In this document: piece after piece, positions 42,584 through 51,730 of the stretch
Layout of the letters: each line of letters starts with the position of its first letter
How positions within the stretch are numbered: position 1 is the first letter of the stretch
Assembly: GCF_900129285.1 (NCBI RefSeq)
Contig: NZ_FQUW01000013.1
Coordinates: 27,375 to 91,374 of the forward strand
From: Desulfofundulus australicus DSM 11792
GTDB lineage: Bacteria; Bacillota; Desulfotomaculia; Desulfotomaculales; Desulfovirgulaceae
DNA: 64,000 bases
Direction: 5' to 3'
The notes under the pieces: generated by a model
What the model was told of the DNA's origin: nothing
The model's database searches: none
The model's input: the letters and a program-made list of their open reading frames with translations, nothing else
Made by a program: the position numbers and the translations under genes

Positions 42584-43969
42584 ATGAGTAATCAGCAGTA
42601 CGCCAGCAGGTGGCGCATCCTTACCGCGGTCCTGCTCGGTTCCATCATGGGCCCCATAGATGCCAGCGTGGTGTACATAGCCATACCGGTCATCGCCCGG
42701 GATTTCGGTGCAGACCCGGCTACCATAGGCTGGGTGTCCATGGCCTATCTGCTGGTACTGGGCAGCTTGATACTCGCCTTTGGCCGGATGGGAGACATAT
42801 TCGGCTTCAAGCGGGTCTTTTTGGCCGGTTTGATAACCTTTGTTCTCACCTCTGCCCTCTGTGGTCTTGCTCCCACGCTGGGAACCCTGATCCTGCTGCG
42901 GGCCCTGCAGGCCGTCGGGGCAGGCATGATGATGTCCATGGCCCCCGCCATCATCACTGCCGTGTTTCCACCCCAGGAGCGGGGCCGGGCTCTGGGTATG
43001 AACGGGATGATTGTGGCCCTTGGCCTGGCCATGGGACCCAGCCTGGGCGGGCTGCTGGCGGATGCCGTGGGGTGGCGGGCAATCTTTTTTATTAACGTGC
43101 CCATCGGTATTGCCGCTTACCTGTGGTGCCGGTATCTACTCCCCGACTTCCGCAGTGAAAAACGCCAGCGCTTCGACTGGCCGGGAGCAGTGCTGGCCTT
43201 TTGCGGCCTCGGCGCCCTGCTCCTGTCCGTCAGCCGTGGCGAAACCTTGAACTGGTCATGGCCCATCCTGCTGCTCGGTTTTGCGGCTCTCTCATTGCTT
43301 GTCCTGTTTGTCGTGGTGGAGAAGCGTTCACCCGAGCCCATGCTGGACCTCAAGCTTTTCAGCCTTCGCCCCTTTGCCGCCGGTAATCTGGCTGCCCTTC
43401 TAAACTTTATTACCCAGTATGTAATCGTTTTCCTGACCCCTTTTCTCCTGCAGCAGGCGATGGGGCTTTCTGCCGGCCGGGCAGGAGCGGCCATGACCGC
43501 CTTTCCCCTGACGGTGCTGGTAGTTGCTCCCCTGGCCGGGTCCCTGTCGGATAAAATCGGCCAGCGGGGGCTGGCCTTCACGGGGTCGCTTATCTGTACC
43601 GTGGCAGCCCTGCTCCTGGCCGGTTTGGGACAGCATTCCGGCGCCGGCGATGTGGCCTGGCGTCTTGGCCTCTTCGGACTGGGCACAGGGCTTTTCCAGT
43701 CTCCCAACAACAGCGCCGTCATGGGTTCCGTGCCCCGCTTCCGGCTGGGCATCGCCGGGGGAGTGCTGGCCGCCACCCGGAATGTGGGGATGGTGCTGGG
43801 CATAGCCCTGGGCGGGGCAATACTGACGGCCCGGCAGGCCGCCTACCTGCACCTGGAACCGGGGGGAGCCTTCCTGGGTGCTCTCAAGGAAGCCTACCTG
43901 GCAGCGGCGCTGGTTTCGCTGGTAGCCACCGCGGCCTGCCTCTGGACCAGGTTGCCGGTGCGGGAATAA
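42584..43969 (+). CDS. MFS drug:H+ exporter, DHA2 (14-TM) family
   Basis: 461 residues from ATG 42584. Hydrophobic throughout with about 14 helices. Motifs: SIMGPIDASVVYIAIP (TM1, DHA2 motif), FGRMGDIFGFKR (MFS motif A), and motif C ALGLAMGPSLGG in TM5. EmrB/QacA-type multidrug or metabolite export is likely. It directly follows the island and its possible leader. Confidence 0.92.
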   Translation: MSNQQYASRWRILTAVLLGSIMGPIDASVVYIAIPVIARDFGADPATIGWVSMAYLLVLGSLILAFGRMGDIFGFKRVFLAGLITFVLTSALCGLAPTLGTLILLRALQAVGAGMMMSMAPAIITAVFPPQERGRALGMNGMIVALGLAMGPSLGGLLADAVGWRAIFFINVPIGIAAYLWCRYLLPDFRSEKRQRFDWPGAVLAFCGLGALLLSVSRGETLNWSWPILLLGFAALSLLVLFVVVEKRSPEPMLDLKLFSLRPFAAGNLAALLNFITQYVIVFLTPFLLQQAMGLSAGRAGAAMTAFPLTVLVVAPLAGSLSDKIGQRGLAFTGSLICTVAALLLAGLGQHSGAGDVAWRLGLFGLGTGLFQSPNNSAVMGSVPRFRLGIAGGVLAATRNVGMVLGIALGGAILTARQAAYLHLEPGGAFLGALKEAYLAAALVSLVATAACLWTRLPVRE

Positions 43970-43975
43970 AAAGGA

Positions 43976-44695
43976 TTACCTGTTGTGGGGCCAGGACCCC
44001 TTTTTCTTCAATTCCAGGACCAGTTTGTGCAGCGCTCTCTTTTCAATACGCGAGACGTAGGACCTGGATATACCCAGCTTCCTGGCTATTTCCCTCTGGG
44101 TGGCCTGAATACCGTTATCCAGGCCGAAGCGCATGGATAATACTTTTTTTTCCCGGGGGCTTAACTGCTCGATTATTTCCATCATGTTTTTTAACTCGAA
44201 CCGGTTCTCCACTATTTCCGGTACCGTTTCCGGGTGGGTGCCAAGTATCTCCATCAAGGTAACTTCGTTGCCTTCCTTATCCACCCCTACGGGGTCGTAT
44301 AAAGATACCTCCTGGCGGATTTTTTTCAGCGACCTGAAGTGCATGAGAATTTCGTTTTCTATGCACCTGGCGGCGTAGGTAACCAGGCGGGTTCCTTTAG
44401 CCGGATCGAAGGAGTTAATGGCCTTAATAAGGCCGATGGTTCCTATGGAAATTAAATCGTCCATATTCTCGCCCATACCTTCATATTTTTTTACAATGTG
44501 CGCTACCAGGCGCAAATTGTGTTCCACGAGGACAGCACGCGCCCGGTCATCCCCTTGAGCGGCCAGTTTTAAATAATGTGCCTCTTCCTCTTCGGACAGG
44601 GGGTGGGGGAAAACGTTGCTGGCGATATAGGAAACCAGCAGCAGCAGCCCGTTGACCAGGGACAGGCAGAGTAAAACCCAGAGGCCAGAGAGCAC
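43976..44695 (-). CDS. sigK: Sporulation sigma factor SigK (mother cell)
   Basis: About 239 residues from GTG 44695, favoured because GGAGGG stands 7 bp upstream and the N-terminus then matches SigK pro-sequences (MLSGLWVLLC...SNVFPHPLSEEEE); ATG 44710 is the alternative. The hydrophobic ~20-residue prosequence is removed by SpoIVFB in the family. Region 2 (NLRLVAHIVKKYEGMGENMDDLISIGTIGLIKA) and the region 4 HTH (REIARKLGISRSYVSRIEKRAL) are complete. The gene is uninterrupted by a skin-type element. It shows that the organism is a spore former. Confidence 0.94.
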   Translation of the reverse strand: MLSGLWVLLCLSLVNGLLLLVSYIASNVFPHPLSEEEEAHYLKLAAQGDDRARAVLVEHNLRLVAHIVKKYEGMGENMDDLISIGTIGLIKAINSFDPAKGTRLVTYAARCIENEILMHFRSLKKIRQEVSLYDPVGVDKEGNEVTLMEILGTHPETVPEIVENRFELKNMMEIIEQLSPREKKVLSMRFGLDNGIQATQREIARKLGISRSYVSRIEKRALHKLVLELKKKGSWPHNR

Positions 44696-44840
44696 GTGCC
44701 ATCCCTCCATAACGGCTGCACGGAGTAATCAGTAGTAGATAATATGGAGGGGCTGGATAAACTGTGCCTGTCCGGTGGATTAAATGCCGGTACCAGCAGG
44801 ACTTACCATGCTCCAGGTCGAAGTAAGCTTTCCGGTGAGG

Positions 44841-45614
44841 ATGATGATTCTTGTTCTGTACGGGACTGCCGAAGCGCGTGATTTAATCTCATTGCTCAGT
44901 GCCAGCGGTTATCCTGTTCTGGCTACTGCCCTGACGGCTTACGGGGGGACCATTGCCGGCATGGGGGGAGCGGTGGAAGTATTGCCGGCTCCGGAAAGTG
45001 CGGCGGATCTGGCCGGGCAGATAAAGCGGCGGGGGATTAACCTGGTGGTTGATGCCACCCACCCTTTTCCGGGTCCCCTGTCCGAAATGGCCCGGCAGGC
45101 GTGCCAGGAGATGCGGGTACCTTTTATACGCTACCAGCGGGAGGAAACCATCCTGCCGGAAGATCCCCTTATTTACCCGGTGGATTCCTGGGATGAAGCA
45201 ATACAGGTGGCGGCCCGGCTGGGAAATAATATTTTTTTAACCACGGGCAGCAACAACCTGGAACTTTTTGTGCGTTCCCCGTATATGAAGGGAAAACGGC
45301 TGATAGTAAGGGTGCTCCCCGATTATCGCATCATCAAAAAGTGCCAGGATATGGGTTTTCTGCCCCGGGACATAGTAGCCCTGCAGGGGCCTTTTTCCAC
45401 CAGGTTTAACAGGGCCATTTTCCAGGCTTATAAGGCCGATGTTATTGTAACCAGGGACAGCGGCCGGACCATTGATACAAAAATCAAGGCTGCCCTGGCC
45501 CTGAAACTTCCGGTTGTAGTCATCAAGCGCAGTCCCCCGGCGGGGAATAATATAGCCTGTACTTACCAGCAGGTATTCAACCTGGTCAAGCAGTATCTGG
45601 GGGAGCGTGGCTGA
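44841..45614 (+). CDS. cbiJ: Cobalt-precorrin-6A reductase-like protein
   Basis: 257 residues from ATG 44841 (ATG 44844 and an upstream ATG at 44784 are alternatives; no start has an ideal RBS). Hallmarks of CbiJ/CobK are ILVLYGTAEARDL, VVDATHPFP, FLTTGSNNL and TRDSG. It reduces precorrin-6A with NADPH in anaerobic cobalamin synthesis. No other cbi gene is in the window, so the pathway must be elsewhere. Confidence 0.85.
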   Translation: MMILVLYGTAEARDLISLLSASGYPVLATALTAYGGTIAGMGGAVEVLPAPESAADLAGQIKRRGINLVVDATHPFPGPLSEMARQACQEMRVPFIRYQREETILPEDPLIYPVDSWDEAIQVAARLGNNIFLTTGSNNLELFVRSPYMKGKRLIVRVLPDYRIIKKCQDMGFLPRDIVALQGPFSTRFNRAIFQAYKADVIVTRDSGRTIDTKIKAALALKLPVVVIKRSPPAGNNIACTYQQVFNLVKQYLGERG

Positions 45615-45632
45615 AAGAAATGGGGAGCGTCG

Positions 45633-46298
45633 ATGGACCGTAAGGAAAAAAACGAGCTCATCGGTTCCCTGCCCGTGCCCGGGAAAAGCACGGGCGGGGA
45701 GGATGTTGCCGGGCAGGTTACCGGTGTGGTTCTGGCAGGCGGCAGCAGCCGCCGTATGGGTTTTAACAAGGCGTTAATCCAGTTCGGCCCGGAAAAGTTA
45801 CTTGAACGGGTGGTGGCCCTGGTGAAGAAAGCCTTCACCGGGGTAATACTGGTGGCCAATGAGGCGGATAAATATGCTTATCTTGGCCTGCCCGTGGTTG
45901 GAGATATTTATCCGGGGCGGGGGCCGCTGGCGGGCATTCACGCGGGCCTGTGTGCAGCACCTACCCCTTATATATTTGTGGTGGCCTGTGATATGCCTTT
46001 TATCGATCCCGGCCTGGCTCTTTACCTCTCCCGGCAGGCTCCGGGATTTGACGTGGTGGTGGTCCGGGATGGTCCCTACCTGGAGCCCCTTTTTGCTGTT
46101 TACGGCAAGGGCTGTCTCGGTGCTATTGAGTCAATCTTGAGGAGTAAAAACAGGGCAAGGGTAGTGGATTTTTTCCCCGCCGTGCGGGTAAAATATATTG
46201 AACGCCGTGATCTGTCAGGTTTTGCCGGGGTGGATAGGGTTTTCACAAATATTAATACCCCGCAGGATCTGGAGCGCGCCCTGCATATCCTCAAATAG
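45633..46298 (+). CDS. mobA: Molybdenum cofactor guanylyltransferase-like protein
   Basis: 221 residues with the nucleotidyltransferase signature VVLAGGSSRRMGFNKAL, then GDIYPGRGPLAGIHAGL, ACDMPFIDP and the C-terminal NINTPQDLERA. MobA attaches GMP to molybdopterin for enzymes such as formate dehydrogenase, a fitting need in this type of anaerobe. Residues 1-28 before the GG loop are longer than usual. It starts 18 bp after cbiJ, so the two are likely cotranscribed. Confidence 0.9.
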   Translation: MDRKEKNELIGSLPVPGKSTGGEDVAGQVTGVVLAGGSSRRMGFNKALIQFGPEKLLERVVALVKKAFTGVILVANEADKYAYLGLPVVGDIYPGRGPLAGIHAGLCAAPTPYIFVVACDMPFIDPGLALYLSRQAPGFDVVVVRDGPYLEPLFAVYGKGCLGAIESILRSKNRARVVDFFPAVRVKYIERRDLSGFAGVDRVFTNINTPQDLERALHILK

Positions 46299-46319
46299 AC
46301 TGGACAGAGGGAATAGGAA

Positions 46320-46841
46320 ATGCTTAAACTACTGTACCCCAGGCTGTATGTTGCAGATCTATTCGAAATAGACCTGGTTAAACTTAAAGATGCGGGTATT
46401 TGTGCCATTCTCCTGGATCTGGACAATACCATTGTGCCCCGGGATCAGAATTGTTTTTCCGATAAAGTCAGGGAGTGGATAGGGCAGGCCCGGGAACAGG
46501 GGTTCAAGCTCTGTATCGTTTCCAACAATTCCCCGGCACGGGTCCGGGCGCTGGCGGCAAGCCTGGATGTGCCGGCCGTTTGCCGGGCGGTCAAGCCCGC
46601 CCGGCGCCCTTTTATTCAGGCCATGAAGTTGCTGGGGGTGGCTCCCGGCCAGACTGCCGTCATCGGCGACCAGATTTTTACCGATGTACTGGGCGGCAAC
46701 CGCCTGGGGCTTTATACCATCCTGGTATCCCCCCTTCCCGGCCCTGAATTCTGGGGTACGCGCCTTTTCAACCGCCAGCTGGAAAAGTTAATTCTCTGCC
46801 ATATAAAGAGGCAAAGGCCGGGTGGTACGCTGGCCCGCTAG
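46320..46841 (+). CDS. YqeG-family HAD phosphatase
   Basis: 173 residues. HAD motif I is LLDLDNTIVPRD, motif II VSNNS, motif III lysine in RAVKPARRPFIQ and motif IV GDQIFTDVLGGN. The YqeG/GEP4 family dephosphorylates small molecules such as phosphatidylglycerophosphate in homologues. In B. subtilis yqeG also precedes a shikimate dehydrogenase gene, as here. Confidence 0.92.
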   Translation: MLKLLYPRLYVADLFEIDLVKLKDAGICAILLDLDNTIVPRDQNCFSDKVREWIGQAREQGFKLCIVSNNSPARVRALAASLDVPAVCRAVKPARRPFIQAMKLLGVAPGQTAVIGDQIFTDVLGGNRLGLYTILVSPLPGPEFWGTRLFNRQLEKLILCHIKRQRPGGTLAR

Positions 46842-46942
46842 CCCGGCTCGAGCCGGCAGGCCGGGGCGGGTTTGCGGGCTGCGAGCGGTTATGGGTGGCA
46901 CCGGCAGGCGACATAAAACCGGGCAATTGCCGGAAGGGGCTG

Positions 46943-47800
46943 ATGGTTTCCGTGAGCGAACTGATTAGCGCCCGTACCAGGGTTTGCGGGCTTCTCGGCT
47001 ACCCAGTGGAGCATTCCTTTTCGCCGGCCATGCACAATGCGGCCTTCAGGCACCTTGGCCTGGATTTTGTTTACCTGGCTTTTCCCGTGCACCCGGAGAG
47101 ACTGGAGGAGGCAGTAGCCGGGGTCCGGGCCCTGCACCTGGCCGGGGTCAACGTGACCGTACCCCATAAAGAAAAGGTTATACCTTACCTTGACGAATTG
47201 ACCGACGGGGCCCGGCTGGCCGGAGCGGTAAATACCATCGTTCACCGGGAGGGGCACCTGGTGGGACATAACACCGACGGGGCCGGCTTTGTGCGCTTTC
47301 TTACCGCTGACGCCGGGTTCAACCCCGCCGGCAAGCGGGTCCTGGTCCTGGGGGCCGGGGGTGCGGCCAGGGCGGTAGCCGTTCACCTGGCCCTGGCCGG
47401 GGTTGAGCAGGTGCTGGTGGCCAACCGTACCCCTTCCCGGGCGGCGGAACTGGCCGCCCTGATCCATGACCAGACTCCCGCCCGGGCCTGTGCTGTACCC
47501 TGGCCGGCAGATGTTTTGCCCGGAGAGGTTGACCTGATCGTACAGACCACTCCCCTGGGCATGCATCCCCGGGTGGACGCCTGCCCGGATTTCCCTTTTC
47601 ACCGCCTGCGGCCGGAACAGGTGGTGGTGGATCTGGTTTACAACCCGCCGCGCACCCTCTTTATGGAACGGGCCGCCCGTTCCGGCGCCCGGGTCTATAA
47701 CGGCCTGGGCATGCTCCTGTACCAGGGTGTGCTGGCCTTTGAACTGTGGACCGGGGAGAGGGCCCCGGTGGAAGTGATGCGCCGGGCCCTGCCCTTCTGA
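46943..47800 (+). CDS. aroE: Shikimate dehydrogenase
   Basis: 285 residues from ATG 46943 (GGAAGGGG upstream); an earlier in-frame ATG at 46895 is less likely. Substrate site GYPVEHSFSPAMHNAAF, catalytic lysine in VTVPHKEKV, NADP loop VLGAGGAARAV, NRT, and the C-terminal NGLGMLLYQG. It reduces 3-dehydroshikimate. First gene of an aroE-aroC-aroK-aroB cluster. The 100 bp before it are GC-rich with a palindrome near 46847 but no clear regulator. Confidence 0.95.
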   Translation: MVSVSELISARTRVCGLLGYPVEHSFSPAMHNAAFRHLGLDFVYLAFPVHPERLEEAVAGVRALHLAGVNVTVPHKEKVIPYLDELTDGARLAGAVNTIVHREGHLVGHNTDGAGFVRFLTADAGFNPAGKRVLVLGAGGAARAVAVHLALAGVEQVLVANRTPSRAAELAALIHDQTPARACAVPWPADVLPGEVDLIVQTTPLGMHPRVDACPDFPFHRLRPEQVVVDLVYNPPRTLFMERAARSGARVYNGLGMLLYQGVLAFELWTGERAPVEVMRRALPF

Positions 47801-47842
47801 TTGGAAAGCTGCGGGATTATAAAATAAGGGGGAATAAACCAC

Positions 47843-49099
47843 GTGTTGCGTTACTTAACGGCCGGGGAATCACACGGCCCTGCATTGACGGCCATTATTG
47901 AAGGGCTGCCTGCCGGGCTCCCCCTGCCGGAAGATTATGTAAACCGGCAGCTGGCCCGCCGCCAGGGCGGCTACGGCCGGGGCGGGCGCATGCGGATCGA
48001 GCAGGACCGGGTGCGTTTTCTGGCCGGAGTCAGGGGTGGTTTCACCCTGGGCAGCCCCGTAGCCCTGTATATCGAAAACCGGGACTGGGCCAGCTGGCAG
48101 GAGATTATGGGTCCCGGTGCCGGTGCCCGGCTGGACCAGCGGGTGGTCACCAGACCCAGGCCGGGCCACGCCGACCTGGCCGGGGCTTTAAAATACGGCC
48201 ACCGGGATATCCGCAACGTGCTGGAACGGGCCAGCGCCCGGGAGACGGCCGCCCGGGTGGCCGCCGGCAGTGTGGCCCGCCGTCTTCTGGAGGAACTGGG
48301 TATAGAGATCATCGGTCATGTGGTGCGCATAGGGCCGGTGGCGGTACCGGAACCGGGCGGTGATGAGGATATCCTGTGCACCTGCCTGGCTGAAACCGGC
48401 GGGGTGGCGGAACGGGAAGCTGTTTCCACCCCGGACCTGTCCCGCCTGCGGGAACTCCTGGATGCCTCTCCTGTTTACTGCCTTCACCGGGAAACGGCGG
48501 AGGCGATGATGCGTGAAATCGACCGGGCCCGGGAAGCCGGTGACTCCCTGGGGGGTATCTTTGAGATCCGGGTTTACGGCCTGCCCCCCGGCCTTGGCAG
48601 CTATGTCCACTGGGACCGCCGTCTGGACGGCCGTCTGGCCGGCGCGCTGATGAGCGTCCAGGCCATTAAGGGGGTGGAGATCGGCCTGGGTTTTGCCGGT
48701 GCCGCCCTGCCCGGTTCGCAGGTGCACGATGAGATATTTTACAGCCGGGAAAAGGGCTTTTACCGCCGCACCAACCGGGCCGGCGGCCTGGAGGGGGGCG
48801 TGACCAACGGGGAGCCTCTGGTCCTGCGGGCGGCCATGAAGCCAATTCCCACTTTGTATAAACCCCTGCGCAGCGTGGACCTGATATCAAAAGAGCCCTT
48901 TACCGCTTCGGTGGAGCGTTCCGATGTCTGTGCCGTGCCGGCCGCCTGCGTGGTGGGTGAGGCGGTGGTGGCCTGGGAAGTGGCGGCGGCCTGCGTGGAA
49001 AAATTCGGCGGTGACACCCTGCAGGAGATGAAGGCAAATTACCGCCGGTATTTCGAGTACCTCCGGCGGGAAGCGGCCCCGGACATGGCGGGGGAGTGA
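47843..49099 (+). CDS. aroC: Chorismate synthase
   Basis: 418 residues with [11 protein letters not shown] (signature 1), [33 protein letters not shown] (signature 2) and the late [24 protein letters not shown]. It makes chorismate from EPSP with reduced flavin. About 20-30 residues longer than typical because of a C-terminal extension. GTG start after AAGGGGG. Its stop overlaps an in-frame GTG of aroK. Confidence 0.96.
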   Translation: MLRYLTAGESHGPALTAIIEGLPAGLPLPEDYVNRQLARRQGGYGRGGRMRIEQDRVRFLAGVRGGFTLGSPVALYIENRDWASWQEIMGPGAGARLDQRVVTRPRPGHADLAGALKYGHRDIRNVLERASARETAARVAAGSVARRLLEELGIEIIGHVVRIGPVAVPEPGGDEDILCTCLAETGGVAEREAVSTPDLSRLRELLDASPVYCLHRETAEAMMREIDRAREAGDSLGGIFEIRVYGLPPGLGSYVHWDRRLDGRLAGALMSVQAIKGVEIGLGFAGAALPGSQVHDEIFYSREKGFYRRTNRAGGLEGGVTNGEPLVLRAAMKPIPTLYKPLRSVDLISKEPFTASVERSDVCAVPAACVVGEAVVAWEVAAACVEKFGGDTLQEMKANYRRYFEYLRREAAPDMAGE

Positions 49100-49101
49100 A
49101 G

Positions 49102-49650
49102 ATGAAGAATATTGTCCTGATCGGTTTTATGGGTACGGGGAAAAGCGCCGTGGGGCGGCGCCTGGCCGCCCGCCTGGGACGGGAATTTGTGGACACGGAC
49201 GAGGAGATAGAGAGGGTTACCGGAAAGACCATTGCCCAGATTTTCGCCCGGGACGGGGAGATCCGGTTTCGCTCGGAAGAAGCCCTGGTGGTGAAGAAAA
49301 TAGCCGCCAGGGAAAACCTGGTGGTAGCTACCGGGGGAGGAGTGGTGCTGAATCCCGAGAATGTACGGGCCCTGCAGAAAAACGGTGTGCTTATCGGGCT
49401 GACGGCCGCTCCGGAAATAATTTGCCGGCGGGTGAAGCGCAAGCGCAACCGGCCCCTGTTGAACGTGCCGGGGGATGTCCTGGAGCGGATCAAAACACTG
49501 CTGGCCGGGCGGGCGGAAGCCTACGCGGTGGCGGAGTTTACCGTTGATACCGGCGGGCTTACCGTTGACGGCGTGGTGGAAAGGATTGTTGCTTATCTCG
49601 AGGAACGCGGGTTAATCCCGCCTGTCCCGGTGCGGGGTGCAGATAAATAA
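49102..49650 (+). CDS. aroK: Shikimate kinase
   Basis: 182 residues from ATG 49102, 2 bp after the aroC stop (GGGGGAG upstream). P-loop GFMGTGKSAVG, FVDTDEEIE, the shikimate-binding FRSEE and the lid GGGVVLNPEN / RPLLN. It phosphorylates shikimate with ATP. Confidence 0.95.
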   Translation: MKNIVLIGFMGTGKSAVGRRLAARLGREFVDTDEEIERVTGKTIAQIFARDGEIRFRSEEALVVKKIAARENLVVATGGGVVLNPENVRALQKNGVLIGLTAAPEIICRRVKRKRNRPLLNVPGDVLERIKTLLAGRAEAYAVAEFTVDTGGLTVDGVVERIVAYLEERGLIPPVPVRGADK

Positions 49651-49705
49651 GCTTCAACACAAAGTAACATCAGCAAATTCTTTAACTGGAAAGGATATGT
49701 CCATA

Positions 49706-50800
49706 ATGCAGGAAGTTCACATTGACCTCGGTGCCCGCAGCTATGCCATACATATTGGTTCCGGCCTCCTGGCCCGGCTGGGGAATTACCTCAAGGAATT
49801 CAGGTTTACTCCCCGGGTGCTCCTGGTTACCAACCCCGTGGTGGGTTCCCTTTACGGGGAGGCGGCCACAGCCGCCCTGGAAAATGCCGGCTTTGAAGTA
49901 TTGCGGGCCGAAATACCCGAAGGAGAGGAATACAAGAGCCTGGTCACGGCTGAAAAGCTCTACGACCTGGCCTACACCCGCGAGCTGGACCGGCGGAGCC
50001 CCGTGGTGGCCCTGGGGGGTGGGGTGGTGGGAGACCTGGCCGGCTTTGTGGCGGCCACTTATTTGAGGGGCGTTCCCTTCGTCCAGGTGCCCACCACGCT
50101 CCTTGCCCAGGTGGACTCCAGCGTAGGGGGCAAGGTGGCCGTCAACCACCCCCGGGGCAAGAACATCATCGGCGCCTTTTACCAGCCCCGGCTGGTCCTG
50201 GCCGACCTGGATGTGCTGAAGACCCTGGACCCGCGGGAAGTGCGGGCCGGCCTGGCCGAGGTGATTAAATACGGCGTCATTGCCGATGGGGATTTCTTTG
50301 CCTGGCTGGAGGAAAACCTGGAGCGCCTGCTGGCCCTGGAAGCGGGACCCCTGGCCCGTGCCGTGGCCGCTTCCTGCCGCATTAAAGCGCGGGTGGTGCA
50401 GGAGGACGAAACCGAACAGGGCCGCCGGGCCATCCTCAACTTCGGCCACACCCTGGGCCACGCCCTGGAGGCCCTCACCGGCTACACTACCTACCGCCAC
50501 GGGGAGGCGGTGGCCATCGGGATGGCGGCGGCGGCCCGGCTGGCGGCGGCCCTGGGGATGCTTCCGGAAAGTAGCGCCGCGCGGCTGGTCAACCTTATCC
50601 GCCGGGCCGGGCTGCCGGTGGACATGCCGCCGGAACTGCCCACCGGGGATCTGCTGGCTTCCATGCGGCGGGATAAAAAAGTGCTGGCCGGGCGGCTTAC
50701 CTTCGTCCTGCCGGTGGAAATAGGCCGGGTGGAGATTGTCCGGGACGTGCCGGAAGAAGCGGTGGAGCGGGTTCTGCGCTTGTGCCGTAATCAAGGATAA
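49706..50800 (+). CDS. aroB: 3-Dehydroquinate synthase
   Basis: 364 residues from ATG 49706 (AAAGGA 10 bp upstream); ATG 49697 is too close to that site. NAD and metal site motifs: GGGVVGDLAGFVAATYLRGVPFVQVPTTLLAQVDSSVGGK (49.9-50.1 kb), RAGLAEVIKYG and NFGHTLGHALE. It converts DAHP to 3-dehydroquinate, the second step of the shikimate pathway. Close to the pilus genes, as in several related Firmicutes. Confidence 0.95.
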   Translation: MQEVHIDLGARSYAIHIGSGLLARLGNYLKEFRFTPRVLLVTNPVVGSLYGEAATAALENAGFEVLRAEIPEGEEYKSLVTAEKLYDLAYTRELDRRSPVVALGGGVVGDLAGFVAATYLRGVPFVQVPTTLLAQVDSSVGGKVAVNHPRGKNIIGAFYQPRLVLADLDVLKTLDPREVRAGLAEVIKYGVIADGDFFAWLEENLERLLALEAGPLARAVAASCRIKARVVQEDETEQGRRAILNFGHTLGHALEALTGYTTYRHGEAVAIGMAAAARLAAALGMLPESSAARLVNLIRRAGLPVDMPPELPTGDLLASMRRDKKVLAGRLTFVLPVEIGRVEIVRDVPEEAVERVLRLCRNQG

Positions 50801-50814
50801 GGAGAGGTTGTCAC

Positions 50815-51567
50815 TTGCCGCCGGCCTGGATCGGGTTCTTTTCTTTCCTCCTCGGCCTCTGTACCGGCAGCTTTTTAAACGTCTGCATCCACCGCCTGCC
50901 CCGGGGGATGTCCCTGGTGGCCCCGCCTTCCCACTGCCCGGCCTGCGGTGCACGCCTGGGCCCGCCGGATCTGGTACCCGTGCTGAGCTATCTGTTTCTG
51001 CGGGGCCGCTGCCGCCACTGCCGCGGGGCGATTTCTCCCCGCTACCCCCTGGTGGAGCTTTTGACCGGGTTCGGCTTCCTGCTGATCACCCGGGAATACG
51101 GTTTCCACCTGCATACCGCCGGCCTGCTGGTCCTGTTTTCCGTCCTGGTGGTGGCCAGCTTCATCGACCTGGACCACCGGATCATCCCCGACCGGCTTAC
51201 CCTCTTTGCCCTGGCCGCCGGCATACCTCTGGCCGCCCTCCAGGGTGCGGGGGCTCTCAAAGACGGCCTCATAGGCTCTGTGCTGGGGGGCGGAATTTTG
51301 CTGCTGGTGGCCCTTTTCTCCCGGGGCGGTATGGGCGGCGGTGACGTGAAGCTGGCCTTTGGCATCGGATGGTACCTGGGCTGGCAGGAGACCCTGGTCG
51401 CCCTGTTCCTGGCCTTTCTGCTGGGGGCAGCGGCAGGTGTTTTGTGGGCGCTCTGCACGGGGAGAAGCCTGAAAACGGCCATTCCCTTCGGGCCGTTTCT
51501 TGCACTGGGAGCCATGCTGGCCGCGCTGGCAGGGGACAGGCTTATTTCCTGGTACCTGAACCTGTAA
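50815..51567 (+). CDS. pilD: Prepilin peptidase
   Basis: 250 residues, multi-pass membrane aspartyl protease. N-terminal LGLCTGSFLNVCIHRLPRG, zinc-type CPACG and CRHCRG pairs in the first loop, the first catalytic Asp in SFIDLDHRIIPD and the second in GMGGGDVKLAFG. It cleaves and N-methylates the prepilins encoded downstream. TTG start after GGAGAGG. Confidence 0.94.
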   Translation: MPPAWIGFFSFLLGLCTGSFLNVCIHRLPRGMSLVAPPSHCPACGARLGPPDLVPVLSYLFLRGRCRHCRGAISPRYPLVELLTGFGFLLITREYGFHLHTAGLLVLFSVLVVASFIDLDHRIIPDRLTLFALAAGIPLAALQGAGALKDGLIGSVLGGGILLLVALFSRGGMGGGDVKLAFGIGWYLGWQETLVALFLAFLLGAAAGVLWALCTGRSLKTAIPFGPFLALGAMLAALAGDRLISWYLNL

Positions 51568-51730
51568 GGTGGTTCAGGTGGTGTCTTGTCACCAGGAGGT
51601 AGCCGCAGGACATCCCTGGCGGGCCGGACAGGGGCCCGGAACAGTTGCTCCAGGCACCTGAAATGCAGGAGTACAACGGGGAGCGCTGGAATATTTGCCG
51701 GCTGAACATTTTTCTACGGGAGCTGGAACA

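Noticed and set aside
46888..46912. GGGTGGCACCGG resembles the T-box core
   Set aside because: The surrounding 100 bases lack the specifier stem, the rest of the T-box sequence and a terminator, and the downstream gene is aroE.
51568..51730. Possible c-di-GMP riboswitch before pilB
   Set aside because: The class I and class II core motifs are absent; only a GC-rich leader and a normal RBS are seen.
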